64,000 bases of DNA from Vicingaceae bacterium. GTDB lineage: Bacteria > Bacteroidota > Bacteroidia > Flavobacteriales_E > Vicingaceae. The notes under the pieces were generated by a model. It saw nothing but the letters and a program-made list of their open reading frames with translations, had not been told where the DNA came from and did not search any database. Position numbers and translations under genes: made by a program. Shown here one piece after another: positions 57,130-64,000 of the stretch (positions are counted from its first letter, which is position 1; each line of letters starts with the position of its first letter). Where the stretch lies: contig JAOKCF010000001.1 in the NCBI GenBank assembly GCA_028245195.1, forward strand, positions 164,326 to 228,325, read 5' to 3'.

Positions 57130-58776
57130 ATGAAAAGACTTTTATTCTTTGCCCTTTTGTTGCCACTTTTAGCAACGAGTCAAATCATCTCATCAGATAG
57201 TTCTTCAATTAATTTTGGAGTGGTAATGGTAGGCTCAACAGACAGCTCACTGGTAACGTTAACTAATAACAGTGTCATTCCACTTAATGTGACCAATATT
57301 AAATTTTATTCTATTTACGGAGAAGTTCCATTCTCAACTTCACAGAGCACATTTTCTATTCCCGGCAATGGAACTCAAAGTGTTTGGATTTACTTTTCTC
57401 CTGTTCAGAATGTTTTACATAACTCTACAATGGTAGTGCAACACAATGCAAACAGCGGGCATGAGGCCATTCTATTAATGGGTCAAGGAAGATTTCCTTT
57501 AGCCTATTATAATTTAACTGAAAATTTAACCGAGGAAGCTTTAAAATTGGCGCTTAAAACTCGGATTGCCCAGGGCTATATTCAATTAAGTTATAATGCA
57601 GCGAGAGACGCCATGTTTATGACCATAGATAATAAGAGACAAAATGGACAAAACGCAACTGTTAATACTCTAGAATGTGTTTACACCGGTTTTAATAAAA
57701 CAAGTTATACAAGCAGAAGCAACGCTCAAGGTACATCCCCTAACTTTAATACAGAGCACACGTTCCCTCAAGGTTTCTTTAATTCTAACCTACCAATGCG
57801 CAGTGATATTCATCATTTGTATCCAACTACAAATAACTCAAATTCTCAAAGGGGTAACAAACCTTTTGGAGTGGTAACCGGCGGAACACCTGTAACCTTA
57901 GGTGGTGGTTCTTTTTTCAACAATACTACTTTTGAGCCAAGGAATGTGCAAAAAGGACAAACAGCTCGGGCAATGATGTACTTTGTTATTCGTTACCAAG
58001 ATTATTCGAACCACTTTTCCGTTCAACAAAATATTCTAAAAAATTGGCATAACACCTACGCTGTGGATTCTATTGAAGAAAGAAGAAACAATGATATTTT
58101 CATTGTTCAAGGAAACAGAAACCCATTCGTAGACTATCCGCAATTAGAAAAGCGAATTACAAATTTTGTAGCAAATTCAGTTGCCCCTTCGCAACCCGGG
58201 TTAGACGTGGTGCAAAGTTCAATTAACTTTGGAACGTTCTTCGCTCAAACGCAAGATACCTTTGATTATGTTCTTGTAAACAGAGGAAATACCGTAATTA
58301 ACTTCAGCAACTTCAACCTAACCAATACAGCTTTATTATCTTTTGCTGCAGGGTCGGGAATAAATTCGAGTTTAAATCCGGGCAACGCTATAGAAATATC
58401 AATCATAGCGCAGTCAAATAATACAACTACGATTAGTGAAAGCTTAACATTTACAACAAATCTCACTTTTCCTCTCAACAGCTTCTCGGTTCCAATTACT
58501 GGTCAAACGGTGATCGTAGGTATTGACGACAATAACTTAAACTCTCAATTGGAACTGTATCCTAACCCGGTTCAAGAACAGCTTTATATTCGAACTGCAA
58601 TCAATCAAGAACTAGACCTTCTATTGTTAGACTTAACTGGCAAGAGAATTGATTTTGGGTTTTTAAAAGGAAACGACGGTTATATTTTGCCAACAAAAGA
58701 AATCTCAAGTGGACTTTACTTCTTGCAAATAAATAATGGGAAAGAGCAAATTATTAGAAAGATAATTAAACAATAA
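57130..58776 (+). CDS. Secreted endonuclease I family protein with T9SS sorting domain
   Basis: A 548-residue protein. A signal peptide (1-18, ATSQ) is followed by an Ig-like/DUF1573-type region (25-120, INFGVVMVGSTDSSLVTLTN), an endonuclease I domain (125-345) with EHTFPQGFF (Glu209, His210) and DIHHLYPTTNNSNSQRGNKPFG-like residues (His228, His229, Asn, Arg), a second Ig-like region (355-460) and a typical T9SS domain at the end (ELYPNPVQEQLYI, then ISSGLYFLQIN). Endonuclease I family members are sequence-independent nucleases. This one is exported to the outside, so nutrient scavenging, removal of extracellular DNA or competitor killing are possible. Confidence 0.9.
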   Translation: MKRLLFFALLLPLLATSQIISSDSSSINFGVVMVGSTDSSLVTLTNNSVIPLNVTNIKFYSIYGEVPFSTSQSTFSIPGNGTQSVWIYFSPVQNVLHNSTMVVQHNANSGHEAILLMGQGRFPLAYYNLTENLTEEALKLALKTRIAQGYIQLSYNAARDAMFMTIDNKRQNGQNATVNTLECVYTGFNKTSYTSRSNAQGTSPNFNTEHTFPQGFFNSNLPMRSDIHHLYPTTNNSNSQRGNKPFGVVTGGTPVTLGGGSFFNNTTFEPRNVQKGQTARAMMYFVIRYQDYSNHFSVQQNILKNWHNTYAVDSIEERRNNDIFIVQGNRNPFVDYPQLEKRITNFVANSVAPSQPGLDVVQSSINFGTFFAQTQDTFDYVLVNRGNTVINFSNFNLTNTALLSFAAGSGINSSLNPGNAIEISIIAQSNNTTTISESLTFTTNLTFPLNSFSVPITGQTVIVGIDDNNLNSQLELYPNPVQEQLYIRTAINQELDLLLLDLTGKRIDFGFLKGNDGYILPTKEISSGLYFLQINNGKEQIIRKIIKQ

Positions 58777-58795
58777 CCTGTAAAGAATTATCACA

Positions 58796-58830
58796 AAAAA
58801 GGCAGCTTCAATAATTGAAGCCGCCTTTTT
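58796..58830 (+). terminator. Terminator of the endonuclease gene
   Basis: AAAAAGGC-x-GCTTCAA pairs with TTGAAGC-x-GCCTTTTT, one mismatch, loop of three bases, followed by T and A-rich sequence. It lies 20 bases after the stop and could also serve the pseudogene on the other strand. Confidence 0.82.
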
Positions 58831-58838
58831 ATTTTACA

Positions 58839-59409
58839 TTAATTTTCCTTAAAATCATACCTAAGCCCAAACCCAGTTAAATTTGTAGTAGTTGTTACAA
58901 AGACTAATTCGGGCACACTTTGAAATGCCAAACTTGTTCGCGATTCAACGAATAAATGATACTTTTTGAATATTTCTTTTCGCTTCCCTATTCTAAAATC
59001 AACTCATAAAGGCACATAAACTATACCAAAGAGTCCCCCATCATTTCTAAAATTCTCGAAAGTACCGTCATACTCAAATTCGCTGTCAAAACTGTTAAAT
59101 TGCGTTTCCTCTTGTTCTAAACTACTTGACGTGTTATAAGCTATTGTTTTAAGTGGAGCAACACTTAAACCCAAAGACAATTAAATTCCTGCATAAAACT
59201 TTAGATGCTTATTGGGGTTTGTGCTTATTGTTACATCTGCACCAACCATAACCTGACTCTGAGTATAACTCAAAATGTAATCCTGAGAATAAACAGAATC
59301 TACAAATGTTTAATCGCCGTTTCTAGAAGAAGTAAGGATATCCACTCATTACCAAATGATTGAGAAAAAATAGGTAGAGTAAAGTAAAAACAAGTACTAG
59401 TTTTTTCAC
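58839..59409 (-). pseudogene. Decayed outer-membrane beta-barrel gene after the PorV-like gene
   Basis: The stretch between the endonuclease and PorV-like genes is not empty. On the minus strand a start GTG (59407-59409) overlaps the PorV-like stop, giving MKKLVLVFTLLYLFF, a signal-peptide-like start. The frame then breaks. A second frame gives DSVYSQDYILSYTQSQVMVG, a TAA at 59181-59183, then LSLGLSVAPLKTIAYNTSS, a TGA at 59004-59006, then VDFRIGKRKEIFKKYHLF and a C-terminus TGFGLRYDFKEN ending at 58839. Alternating aromatic strands and the terminal pattern fit a small outer-membrane barrel of about 190 residues. At least three lesions make an error in one base unlikely. Confidence 0.75.
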
Positions 59410-60479
59410 TGGCCTTTATTTATATCAATTCTAAATGAAAATATATTAGAACTTTGAGCCACCGACACTTCTCCTAAATTGGTGAATGCATAATCAATGG
59501 TGAAGTAGGAAAATTTCACTCCTAGCCCAAAATTAGGTTGTACAGTTGTTAACCTATTTCCACTGATATCTGTCGTTACCTGAAATTTACCTACACCCCC
59601 TCTAAGAAATATTTTATTATTTAAAGACGCTTCAAGTCCTAAGTTAGGATCCATGGAAACGAAATTAGAACGAAATAAAGTATTTCTTTTACCGTCAAAT
59701 GTATTCACTAAATTCAATTCCGCTCCAAGAGCCAATTTAGACGTTAATTGGAATGCTCTATTTGCTCCTAATGCTAATTCGGGCACTGTAACTTCCACAC
59801 TGCTTCCTGGCAGGTCATTGCCTGTTGCTAGAAAGGTTTGTTCTGTTTCGTCATCTAAATCGGTTGTCCAAGCATTAAATGTTCCTGTTATATCGCGGCC
59901 CATTGCAGCGAACGTCCAATTATTCTTAACGTATTGAGCGCCTGCATCCAATCCAAAACCCCAGGCTTTTGAAAAGTCTCCCACTCTTCGGTGAATAATC
60001 TTTGCATTTCCACCTAGGGAAAGTCCCTCAATATTTGTTTTTCTGGAATAACTAAAAATTCCTGCATAGTCAGCAGCAGAAAAAAAGGTCACTCTATTAA
60101 AATCAATATTGCCTTCATTGTCAATTAAACGAGAGGTATTCGGAATATCATCTACCCCAAAACGAATCAAGGAAACAGAAATGGCACTTTTGTAATCTAA
60201 CTTAACCCCTAAACCAAAATAATTGTATCCCGCAATTCCGGCAAAAATTTCTGCGTGCATGGCGGCCAACTGATAATCGTCTTCCATTCTAACTAAACCT
60301 GCTGGGTTCCAATAAGAAGAGGTAACATCGTTCGTGCCGGCTATGGCTGAATTAGACATTCCAAAAGCACGTGCACCAACACCTATTTTAAGAAATTCGT
60401 TACTATACTTGACTTGAGCCAATAAGCTAACGCTCGAAAAACACATGAATAACCCTAAGAATATAGATCGCAATTGCAT
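59406..60479 (-). CDS. PorV/PorQ family outer-membrane barrel protein
   Basis: A 357-residue protein with a signal peptide (1-21, SLLAQ) and then FLKIGVGARAFGMSNSAIAG and SSYWNPAGLVRM, the conserved start of the PorV/PorQ (FadL-like, UPF0164) family, followed by alternating beta strands to the end (FSFRIDINKGQ). PorV and PorQ are outer-membrane partners of the T9SS that carry substrates to the attachment complex or to the sortase PorU. Presence here agrees with the T9SS-type substrates in this window. Which member it is cannot be told. Its stop overlaps the start of a decayed barrel gene (58839-59409), so the two were once co-translated. Confidence 0.82.
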   Translation of the reverse strand: MQLRSIFLGLFMCFSSVSLLAQVKYSNEFLKIGVGARAFGMSNSAIAGTNDVTSSYWNPAGLVRMEDDYQLAAMHAEIFAGIAGYNYFGLGVKLDYKSAISVSLIRFGVDDIPNTSRLIDNEGNIDFNRVTFFSAADYAGIFSYSRKTNIEGLSLGGNAKIIHRRVGDFSKAWGFGLDAGAQYVKNNWTFAAMGRDITGTFNAWTTDLDDETEQTFLATGNDLPGSSVEVTVPELALGANRAFQLTSKLALGAELNLVNTFDGKRNTLFRSNFVSMDPNLGLEASLNNKIFLRGGVGKFQVTTDISGNRLTTVQPNFGLGVKFSYFTIDYAFTNLGEVSVAQSSNIFSFRIDINKGQ

Positions 60480-60647
60480 AAAATAGATTTGAAATTCACC
60501 ACTTTAAACTAAAAAAAGCGGTCTTTATTTCCTATTGTTTAAAATTATTCATAAAAATCGTAAAAATGCTATTTCACTGCTCGAAACAACTCTAGTTGAT
60601 GTTAATTACAGATAATATTTATCCCTACTTTTACTTAAAATAAATAG

Positions 60648-61358
60648 GTGAAGAATATAATACCACACGCTATAACTTCTGCCAATTTGCTTTGCGGCTG
60701 TTTAGCAATAACGCAAATTGCTGAAGGGAATTTCTTAACGGCATCCTTGCTTGTCTTATTAGGTGCCTTTTTTGATTTTTTTGATGGACTAGCTGCTCGA
60801 GCACTGAACGTAGGTTCTGAACTTGGTGCTCAGTTAGATTCTTTAGCGGACATGGTAACTTTTGGGCTCGTTCCTGCATACCTGGCATTTGAGTGGTTAA
60901 ATCAAATCGATTATAGCATTTTTAATTATTTGGCCTTTTTAATTGCAATCTTCTCGGCCATTCGCTTGGCAAAATTCAATATCGACAATCGACAAACCAC
61001 CTCTTTTATTGGATTTCCAACCCCAGCAAATGCACTATTCTGGATTTCAATTCCACTTATATTTTGGCAAGTAGATAATGACATTCATTTTATTCCTGCA
61101 GATTTTATGCTGCCTGCATTTAATTCGTTCTACTTTATAATTGCAGCTATCCTGGTCTTCGCGTACTTGCTAAATGCAGAACTGCCTTTGCTAGCTTTAA
61201 AATTTAAAAACTTGAATTGGAATGATAATCAATTTCGATTTTTGCTCATTGGAATTTCACTTGTTTTATTTGTTCTTTTTCTTTTCGCAGCAATTCCATT
61301 TATCCTACTTTTGTATCTGATTTTATCAATCATTCAAAATAACATACGAGCAAAGTAA
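60648..61358 (+). CDS. pssA: CDP-diacylglycerol-serine O-phosphatidyltransferase
   Basis: A 236-residue membrane protein of the CDP-alcohol phosphatidyltransferase family. The motif DGLAARALNVGSELGAQLDS followed by Leu-Ala-Asp (DG-x2-AR-x8-G-x3-D-x3-D) is intact. Six or more hydrophobic segments are visible. It makes phosphatidylserine, the precursor of phosphatidylethanolamine. The start is the GTG at 60648 (MKNIIPHAITSANLLCG). The purS gene overlaps its stop by one base. A box TACTTTTA (60626-60633), one mismatch from TAnnTTTG, lies upstream and may be the promoter. Confidence 0.92.
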   Translation: MKNIIPHAITSANLLCGCLAITQIAEGNFLTASLLVLLGAFFDFFDGLAARALNVGSELGAQLDSLADMVTFGLVPAYLAFEWLNQIDYSIFNYLAFLIAIFSAIRLAKFNIDNRQTTSFIGFPTPANALFWISIPLIFWQVDNDIHFIPADFMLPAFNSFYFIIAAILVFAYLLNAELPLLALKFKNLNWNDNQFRFLLIGISLVLFVLFLFAAIPFILLLYLILSIIQNNIRAK

Positions 61359-61609
61359 TGAAGTTCAAAGCAGAAATCGACATCATGCCTTTAGAGGCAC
61401 TTTTAGACCCTCAAGGAAAGGCAGTTACATCTAGTTTAAAAAACTTGAATTTAGCTGAAATAGGCAATGTAAGAATTGGAAAACACATTACTTTAGAAAT
61501 TGATGCAACCGACAAAGCTGCTGCTGAAGCTAAAGCAGAACAGGCTTGTAAAAAGATTTTAGCCAACCACTTAATGGAAAGCTATACCTGCCAAGTAGAA
61601 GCAGTATAG
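61358..61609 (+). CDS. purS: Phosphoribosylformylglycinamidine synthase subunit PurS
   Basis: An 83-residue protein beginning MKFKAEIDIMPLEALLDPQG, followed by KAVTSSLKNLNLAEIGNVRI, the conserved DPxGxAv-x-x-x-L-x-x-L-G pattern of PurS. PurS forms a complex with PurL and PurQ in purine synthesis. PurQ and PurL are not in the window. Its ATG overlaps the pssA stop (TAATG), so it is expressed with that lipid gene, an unusual association. Alternatively the pair is simply a chance arrangement. Confidence 0.87.
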   Translation: MKFKAEIDIMPLEALLDPQGKAVTSSLKNLNLAEIGNVRIGKHITLEIDATDKAAAEAKAEQACKKILANHLMESYTCQVEAV

Positions 61610-61665
61610 ATAAGTTTTACTTTTCCCACATTGGCAAATAACCAAATCCCTTTAAGTGCTTTCCG

Positions 61666-62415
61666 TTAATTTTTCTTTGTAAAAAGAGGGTTCCTTTTAA
61701 GCTCAAAGTTTTTACCTAAATACACTTTTCGAACTTGTTCGTCTGCAGCTAGCTCTTCAGCTGTGCCCGCTTTTAAAATGTTTCCCTCAAATAACAAATA
61801 GGTTCTATCTGTAATGGCTAAGGTTTCATCTACATTATGGTCTGTAATCAAAATTCCAATGTTTTTTTCTTTCAAAGAAGCGACAATGGCTTGAATATCT
61901 TCCACTGCGATAGGGTCTACTCCTGCAAATGGTTCATCTAACAAAATGAATTTAGGGTCTGTTGCTAGACAACGTGCTATTTCGGTTCTTCGTCGTTCTC
62001 CTCCGGAAAGTAAGTCTCCCCTGTTTTTTCGAACATGTTGCAATCCGAATTCATCTAATAAGTTTTCTAATTTCTCCTTTTGCTCCGACTTAGAAAGCTT
62101 TGTCATTTCAAGAATGGCCTTTATGTTATCCTCAACGGAAAGTTTCCGAAAAATAGATGCCTCTTGAGCCAAATAACCAATTCCTTTTTGAGCTCTTTTG
62201 TACATAGGTAAATCAGTAATGTCCTCTCCATCTAAAAATATCTTCCCTTCATTCGGTGTCACCAGTCCAACAATCATATAAAACGAAGTCGTTTTTCCTG
62301 CACCATTTGGGCCTAACAAACCTACAATCTCTCCTTGGTTTACTTCAATTGAAACACCTTTAACAACAGTTCGTTTCTTATACTTTTTAATGATATTTTC
62401 CGCCCGTAACTTCAT
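61666..62415 (-). CDS. lptB: Lipopolysaccharide export system ATP-binding protein LptB
   Basis: A 249-residue ABC ATPase. Walker [18 protein letters not shown]-loop [18 protein letters not shown] (typical of LptB), signature [14 protein letters not shown], Walker [20 protein letters not shown] and His switch [10 protein letters not shown] are all present. Family members power transport of lipopolysaccharide through the LptBFGC machine to the outer membrane. The DUF5686-type gene ends 2 bases before the lptB ATG, so the two are probably co-transcribed. No lptFG genes are seen nearby. Confidence 0.94.
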   Translation of the reverse strand: MKLRAENIIKKYKKRTVVKGVSIEVNQGEIVGLLGPNGAGKTTSFYMIVGLVTPNEGKIFLDGEDITDLPMYKRAQKGIGYLAQEASIFRKLSVEDNIKAILEMTKLSKSEQKEKLENLLDEFGLQHVRKNRGDLLSGGERRRTEIARCLATDPKFILLDEPFAGVDPIAVEDIQAIVASLKEKNIGILITDHNVDETLAITDRTYLLFEGNILKAGTAEELAADEQVRKVYLGKNFELKRNPLFTKKN

Positions 62416-62417
62416 GG

Positions 62418-64000
62418 TTAAAATTTAATATCTAATGTCCCTCTAATTCCATACTCAGAAACATTTGCATGGTCTAAGTAATTCAAACGCTTCAATCCAT
62501 CTATTCGTATGAATTTAAATATATTTTCAATACCAACTGCCAATTCAACATAAGGCACATCTAATTCATAAGAGGTTTCAGGAAAAATCAATTCGGTTCG
62601 ATGACGGTCACTCAATTTCCCTGCCACGGTTCGTAAAGAAATAACTTCACGCCACTTTAGTTTTTGCATAATCGGGAATTTATTTAAAAAGAACCCGTCG
62701 AAATGATGATCAATCATAAGGGTAGCATATTCATCACTAACAAATTCAAAAAAGTTCATGAGGTTAAATGCTCGCTTATCGAAAAAGTACGTTTCATTTC
62801 CATTGTGTATTTCAAGTAATGTAAAAGGCAAAGTTCCGAAGTACTTCCCTACTGTCACTCTTAAGTCAATGTAGCCAAAGACTCCTGTTCGTATTTTATC
62901 AGAAACCGCAATTTTAAATTTCTGGTAATTATAATCACTATCCAAAAAATCTTTTACGCCAAACCCAAGTTGCAATTCTAATATGGGATATTTAGTCCCC
63001 AAACTTATTCGTTCAAACTCTCCATCGACATACTTTTCTTTATAAGCAAGCCTAGTATATAGACCAAATTCAGAGGTCCTAATTGATCCATCATCAATAA
63101 TTCCTATTTCGGGGTTTGGAATAAATCTGCGATACTCCAATGATCCAACTGGACGCATAACACGGTGACTAAACATAAAAGAATTAGTGAACCCTGTAAT
63201 CCACTCTCTTTTATAACTTGCAGAGTAAGACTCTACGTCCGTTAATTTATTATTAGGGTTTCTTCTCAAAAAAGAAGAAAGGATATTGTCCTCAGAAAAT
63301 GCATTTTGGCTTTGCCCCAACTGCTCTAAGTCTCTTTTAAAATCAAAACTTACCCATTGCCGTGGGTTGTCTTTCAATTTATATAAAAACCCTGCCCCGT
63401 ACTTAAATCGCCGATCTAAAAGACCATATGCAAAATAGCCGTGTAATTGTAATTTTGTACTAAACTCGTTGCTAGTTCTTCCTCCAAAGCGGAAACGATG
63501 TCCTTCTACCGCATTGTAACTGTATGTCTTAAAATAAGGGCCCAGTTCAACATTCCCCATCAAATGGTAACCGGTAAAAACCAATTGTACCACGTCTAAC
63601 ATCGTTTTAAATGCGGGAACATTTTTTACAGAATCTACCATTTTGTAAATTCCCATTTGGTTCTCTGTTAGTGTATCGTGTCTCGCTGTGTCCCAATACT
63701 CTTTTCCTTTTAAATTTGCTCCTTTTTCAACGGTAACATTGTCTATCCTTTCATAAAGTTTGGGTTCTGCAAATTCGTTTATCTTAAATTTTTGATAAGA
63801 AGTGTTTTTTCGACCATACAAACCCATCACTTTTTCCCCAAGCTCAAAATCTACTGTCAATTCGTCTTTTTCCAACATCCAGTATTTTCCATCAACTCTC
63901 TTATACTTTTGCTTCACAGAAAAGCCGTTAATGAAGTTAATATTTGCATCCTGATTTATTTTTGCTTCCACCTGTTTGATAGCATAAGTGGAATCGTTAA
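62418..64000 (-). CDS. DUF5686-type outer-membrane protein, C-terminal part (cut by window edge)
   Basis: The frame is open from the right edge of the window (residues [17 protein letters not shown] continue above the GTG at 63971), so the gene begins beyond 64000 and the 517 residues counted from that GTG are not its natural start. The visible part has a repeated beta-strand pattern ([38 protein letters not shown]) and ends ...[12 protein letters not shown], with a terminal aromatic residue of a barrel. In Bacteroidota such proteins, with an N-terminal carboxypeptidase-like regulatory domain, are called DUF5686. I make this call from the barrel region, position before lptB and length. Function unknown. 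Confidence 0.75.
   Translation of the reverse strand, partial: NDSTYAIKQVEAKINQDANINFINGFSVKQKYKRVDGKYWMLEKDELTVDFELGEKVMGLYGRKNTSYQKFKINEFAEPKLYERIDNVTVEKGANLKGKEYWDTARHDTLTENQMGIYKMVDSVKNVPAFKTMLDVVQLVFTGYHLMGNVELGPYFKTYSYNAVEGHRFRFGGRTSNEFSTKLQLHGYFAYGLLDRRFKYGAGFLYKLKDNPRQWVSFDFKRDLEQLGQSQNAFSEDNILSSFLRRNPNNKLTDVESYSASYKREWITGFTNSFMFSHRVMRPVGSLEYRRFIPNPEIGIIDDGSIRTSEFGLYTRLAYKEKYVDGEFERISLGTKYPILELQLGFGVKDFLDSDYNYQKFKIAVSDKIRTGVFGYIDLRVTVGKYFGTLPFTLLEIHNGNETYFFDKRAFNLMNFFEFVSDEYATLMIDHHFDGFFLNKFPIMQKLKWREVISLRTVAGKLSDRHRTELIFPETSYELDVPYVELAVGIENIFKFIRIDGLKRLNYLDHANVSEYGIRGTLDIKF

Overview
The window comes from a low-GC Bacteroidota genome, most likely Flavobacteriales. The signs are: type IX secretion (T9SS) style C-terminal tails on secreted proteins (26024-29053, 57130-58776), a PorV/PorQ-type barrel (59406-60479), a DUF5686-type barrel (62418-64000), promoter boxes of the Bacteroidota form TAnnTTTG placed just upstream of many start codons, and weak or absent Shine-Dalgarno sequences. 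No rRNA, tRNA, CRISPR array or insertion sequence was recognised.

Region 1 (1-25751, all minus strand, transcribed from right to left) is a long, tightly packed surface-polysaccharide locus. It opens with a Wzc-type chain-length regulator/tyrosine kinase that ends in a Gly-Tyr repeat. A nonulosonic-acid (legionaminic/sialic-type) set follows: LegB-type dehydratase, LegC-type aminotransferase, YhcH-type protein, NeuD-type acyltransferase, NeuB/LegI synthase, SpsF-type cytidylyltransferase, a second divergent NeuB homologue and a CBS-domain sugar nucleotidyltransferase. Next come a putative transferase, a Wzx flippase and the HisH/HisF/WbpG trio that amidates sugars. The locus ends with an FkbM methyltransferase, several glycosyltransferases, a VOC protein, an ATP-grasp protein, a PIG-L deacetylase, a Wzy-type polymerase and the start of gmd. 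A sulfotransferase inside it is frameshifted. No hydrolysing 2-epimerase (LegG/NeuC) is present in the window.

Region 2 (26024-33046, plus strand) is the most interesting part. A large secreted protein is followed by a 75-residue protein that ends in a PID-type sorting signal (Pro-Ile-Asp, hydrophobic segment, basic tail), then a small polytopic membrane protein, glyA and an exosortase-family transpeptidase with intact Cys/Arg/His. This looks like an exosortase protein-sorting system with one very small substrate, sitting beside the polysaccharide locus, as exosortase systems often do. A broken acyltransferase-3 gene closes the block.

Region 3 (33164-64000) is mostly housekeeping: gyrB, a barrel/TPR pair, ftsE, two glycosyltransferases, a catalase-peroxidase with a lipoprotein signal, dsbD with a doubled N-terminal domain, tilS, pabB, a GreA-like protein, a lipid A acyltransferase, hemH, lpdA, lnt, a secreted endonuclease I, a PorV-like barrel followed by a decayed barrel gene, pssA, purS, lptB and a DUF5686-type protein cut by the window edge.

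All family assignments come from reading motifs in the translated sequence. No database search was possible.
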